Shown here: positions 5,898 to 6,548 of the stretch, one piece after another | How the letters are laid out: each line of letters begins with the position of its first letter | How positions within the stretch are numbered: position 1 is the stretch's first letter | Assembly (NCBI GenBank): GCA_019308625.1 | Contig: JAFDHU010000084.1 | Location: 1 to 6,548, forward strand | Reading direction: 5' to 3' | Source: Deltaproteobacteria bacterium | GTDB lineage: Bacteria; Desulfobacterota; Desulfobaccia; Desulfobaccales; 0-14-0-80-60-11 | Length of the DNA stretch: 6,548 bases | Notes under the pieces: model-generated | Told to the model about the DNA's origin: nothing | Seen by the model: only the letters and a program-made list of their open reading frames with translations | Database searches by the model: none | Program-made: the position numbers and the translations under genes

Positions 5898-6548
5898 TCA
5901 GGCGAATTTCGTCCAATAGGGGTCCTCCCGGAAGCGGGCTGCGGCCCCCAATTCAGCTTCAATCATCAGAAGCCGGTTATATTTGGCGATGCGCTCGGAC
6001 CGGGACAAGGAGCCGGTCTTGATCTGGCCCACGCCGGTGGCCACCGCCAGGTCGGCGATGAAGGTGTCCTCGGTCTCGCCGGAGCGGTGGGAGATGACCG
6101 CCCGGTAGCCGTGGCGCCGGGCCAGGGCGATGGCGGCCAGGGTCTCGCTCACTGTGCCGATCTGGTTCAGCTTGATAAGGATGGCGTTGGCCGCCCCCAG
6201 CTCAATGCCTTTCTGCAGAAAGCGGATGTTGGTGACAAAGAGGTCGTCCCCCACCAGTTGCAGACGGTCGGGTAGCGCTCGGTCAGTTTCCGGAAGTATT
6301 CGGTCATGTCGGCCGCGGAGAAGCTGGCTCCGGTGGATTTTTTGAAGACATAGGCGCCGGTGTCCGGGTCAAAGAACTCGGAGGCCGCGGGATCCAAAGC
6401 CAGCACCACGTCTCGGCCAGGCTCATAGCCGGCTTGGCGGACGGCCTCCAGAATCAGGTCCAGGGCCGCTTCATGGGAAGGGAGGTCAGGGGCGAAGCCG
6501 CCTTCATCCCCCACTGCGGTGGACAGACCTTGGGAGGCCAGGACTTTT
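5898..6548 (-). pseudogene. eno: Enolase C-terminal part, frameshifted by an internal deletion
   Basis: Enolase interconverts 2-phosphoglycerate and phosphoenolpyruvate in glycolysis. The frame entering at the window edge reads VLASQGLSTAVGDEGGFAP and continues through LDPAASEF (Mg2+-ligand Asp) to LTERYP near 6272. Enolase sequence then resumes in another frame as DRLQLVGDDLFVTN (from 6269), with the Mg2+-ligand Asp, ILIKLNQIGT, SHRSGETED and GQIKTGSLSRSER, ending in TGA at 5898-5900. Between the two parts, about 24 residues expected from the family are absent, including the SIEDG segment whose Glu is a catalytic metal ligand. The loss is about 73 bases if the family length is kept, which also explains the frameshift. 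Without it, the first frame runs into unrelated sequence and stops at 6167. The N-terminal part lies outside the window. The rest is highly conserved with no other damage, so a recent deletion or an assembly error is more likely than an old pseudogene. Confidence 0.88.

Noticed and set aside
5765..5962. Minus-strand open frame of 65 codons across the eno end
   Set aside because: Out of frame with the conserved enolase C-terminus and passes through the probable terminator hairpin.

Overview
The window reads as a GC-rich bacterial chromosome segment dominated by nitrogen-assimilation genes on the minus strand. The mix of a Bacillus/archaeal-type (GSI-alpha) glutamine synthetase, a ferredoxin-fused glutamate-synthase-like protein and a NifA-like sigma54 activator suggests an anaerobic bacterium, possibly of the Desulfobacterota (former deltaproteobacteria). 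That placement is inferred from gene content and protein style; there is no rRNA or other marker to confirm it. No CRISPR, tRNA, insertion sequence or phage gene was seen.

Layout, following minus-strand transcription from high to low coordinates: (1) 5898-6548, the C-terminal part of enolase (eno), cut by the window edge. It is also interrupted near 6270, where about 24 codons are missing and the frame changes, so it is annotated as a pseudogene or an assembly error. (2) 5622-5897, a hairpin-rich spacer with a likely plus-strand terminator at 5740-5763 and a possible eno terminator at 5840-5869. (3) 5439-5621, the only convincing plus-strand gene, a 60-residue single-pass membrane protein with a strong ribosome binding site. 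(4) 4919-5438, a non-coding stretch of about 520 bp with several inverted repeats and a sigma70-like promoter for the next minus-strand gene. (5) 3380-4918, a GAF-AAA+-Fis-type HTH activator of sigma54-RNA polymerase resembling NifA. (6) 3165-3379, an AT-rich control region holding a consensus sigma54 promoter (3197-3213) and two near-identical ACAA-N2-TTGT palindromes 31 bp apart at about -85 and -116. (7) 1836-3164, glnA. (8) 1599-1835, a spacer with a hairpin and a doubtful 33-residue ORF. (9) 117-1598, a 493-residue protein with N-terminal 4Fe-4S motifs and a diverged glutamate synthase FMN-domain C-terminus. (10) 11-50, a C-rich palindromic repeat after the last stop codon.

The proposed logic is that the NifA-like protein is made from a sigma70 promoter, binds the paired palindromes and activates glnA from the sigma54 promoter. 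Glutamine synthetase makes glutamine, and the iron-sulfur GltS-like protein downstream probably belongs to the glutamine/glutamate cycle or a related amidotransfer reaction. The promoter architecture is directly visible; the link between this particular regulator and these particular sites is inference.
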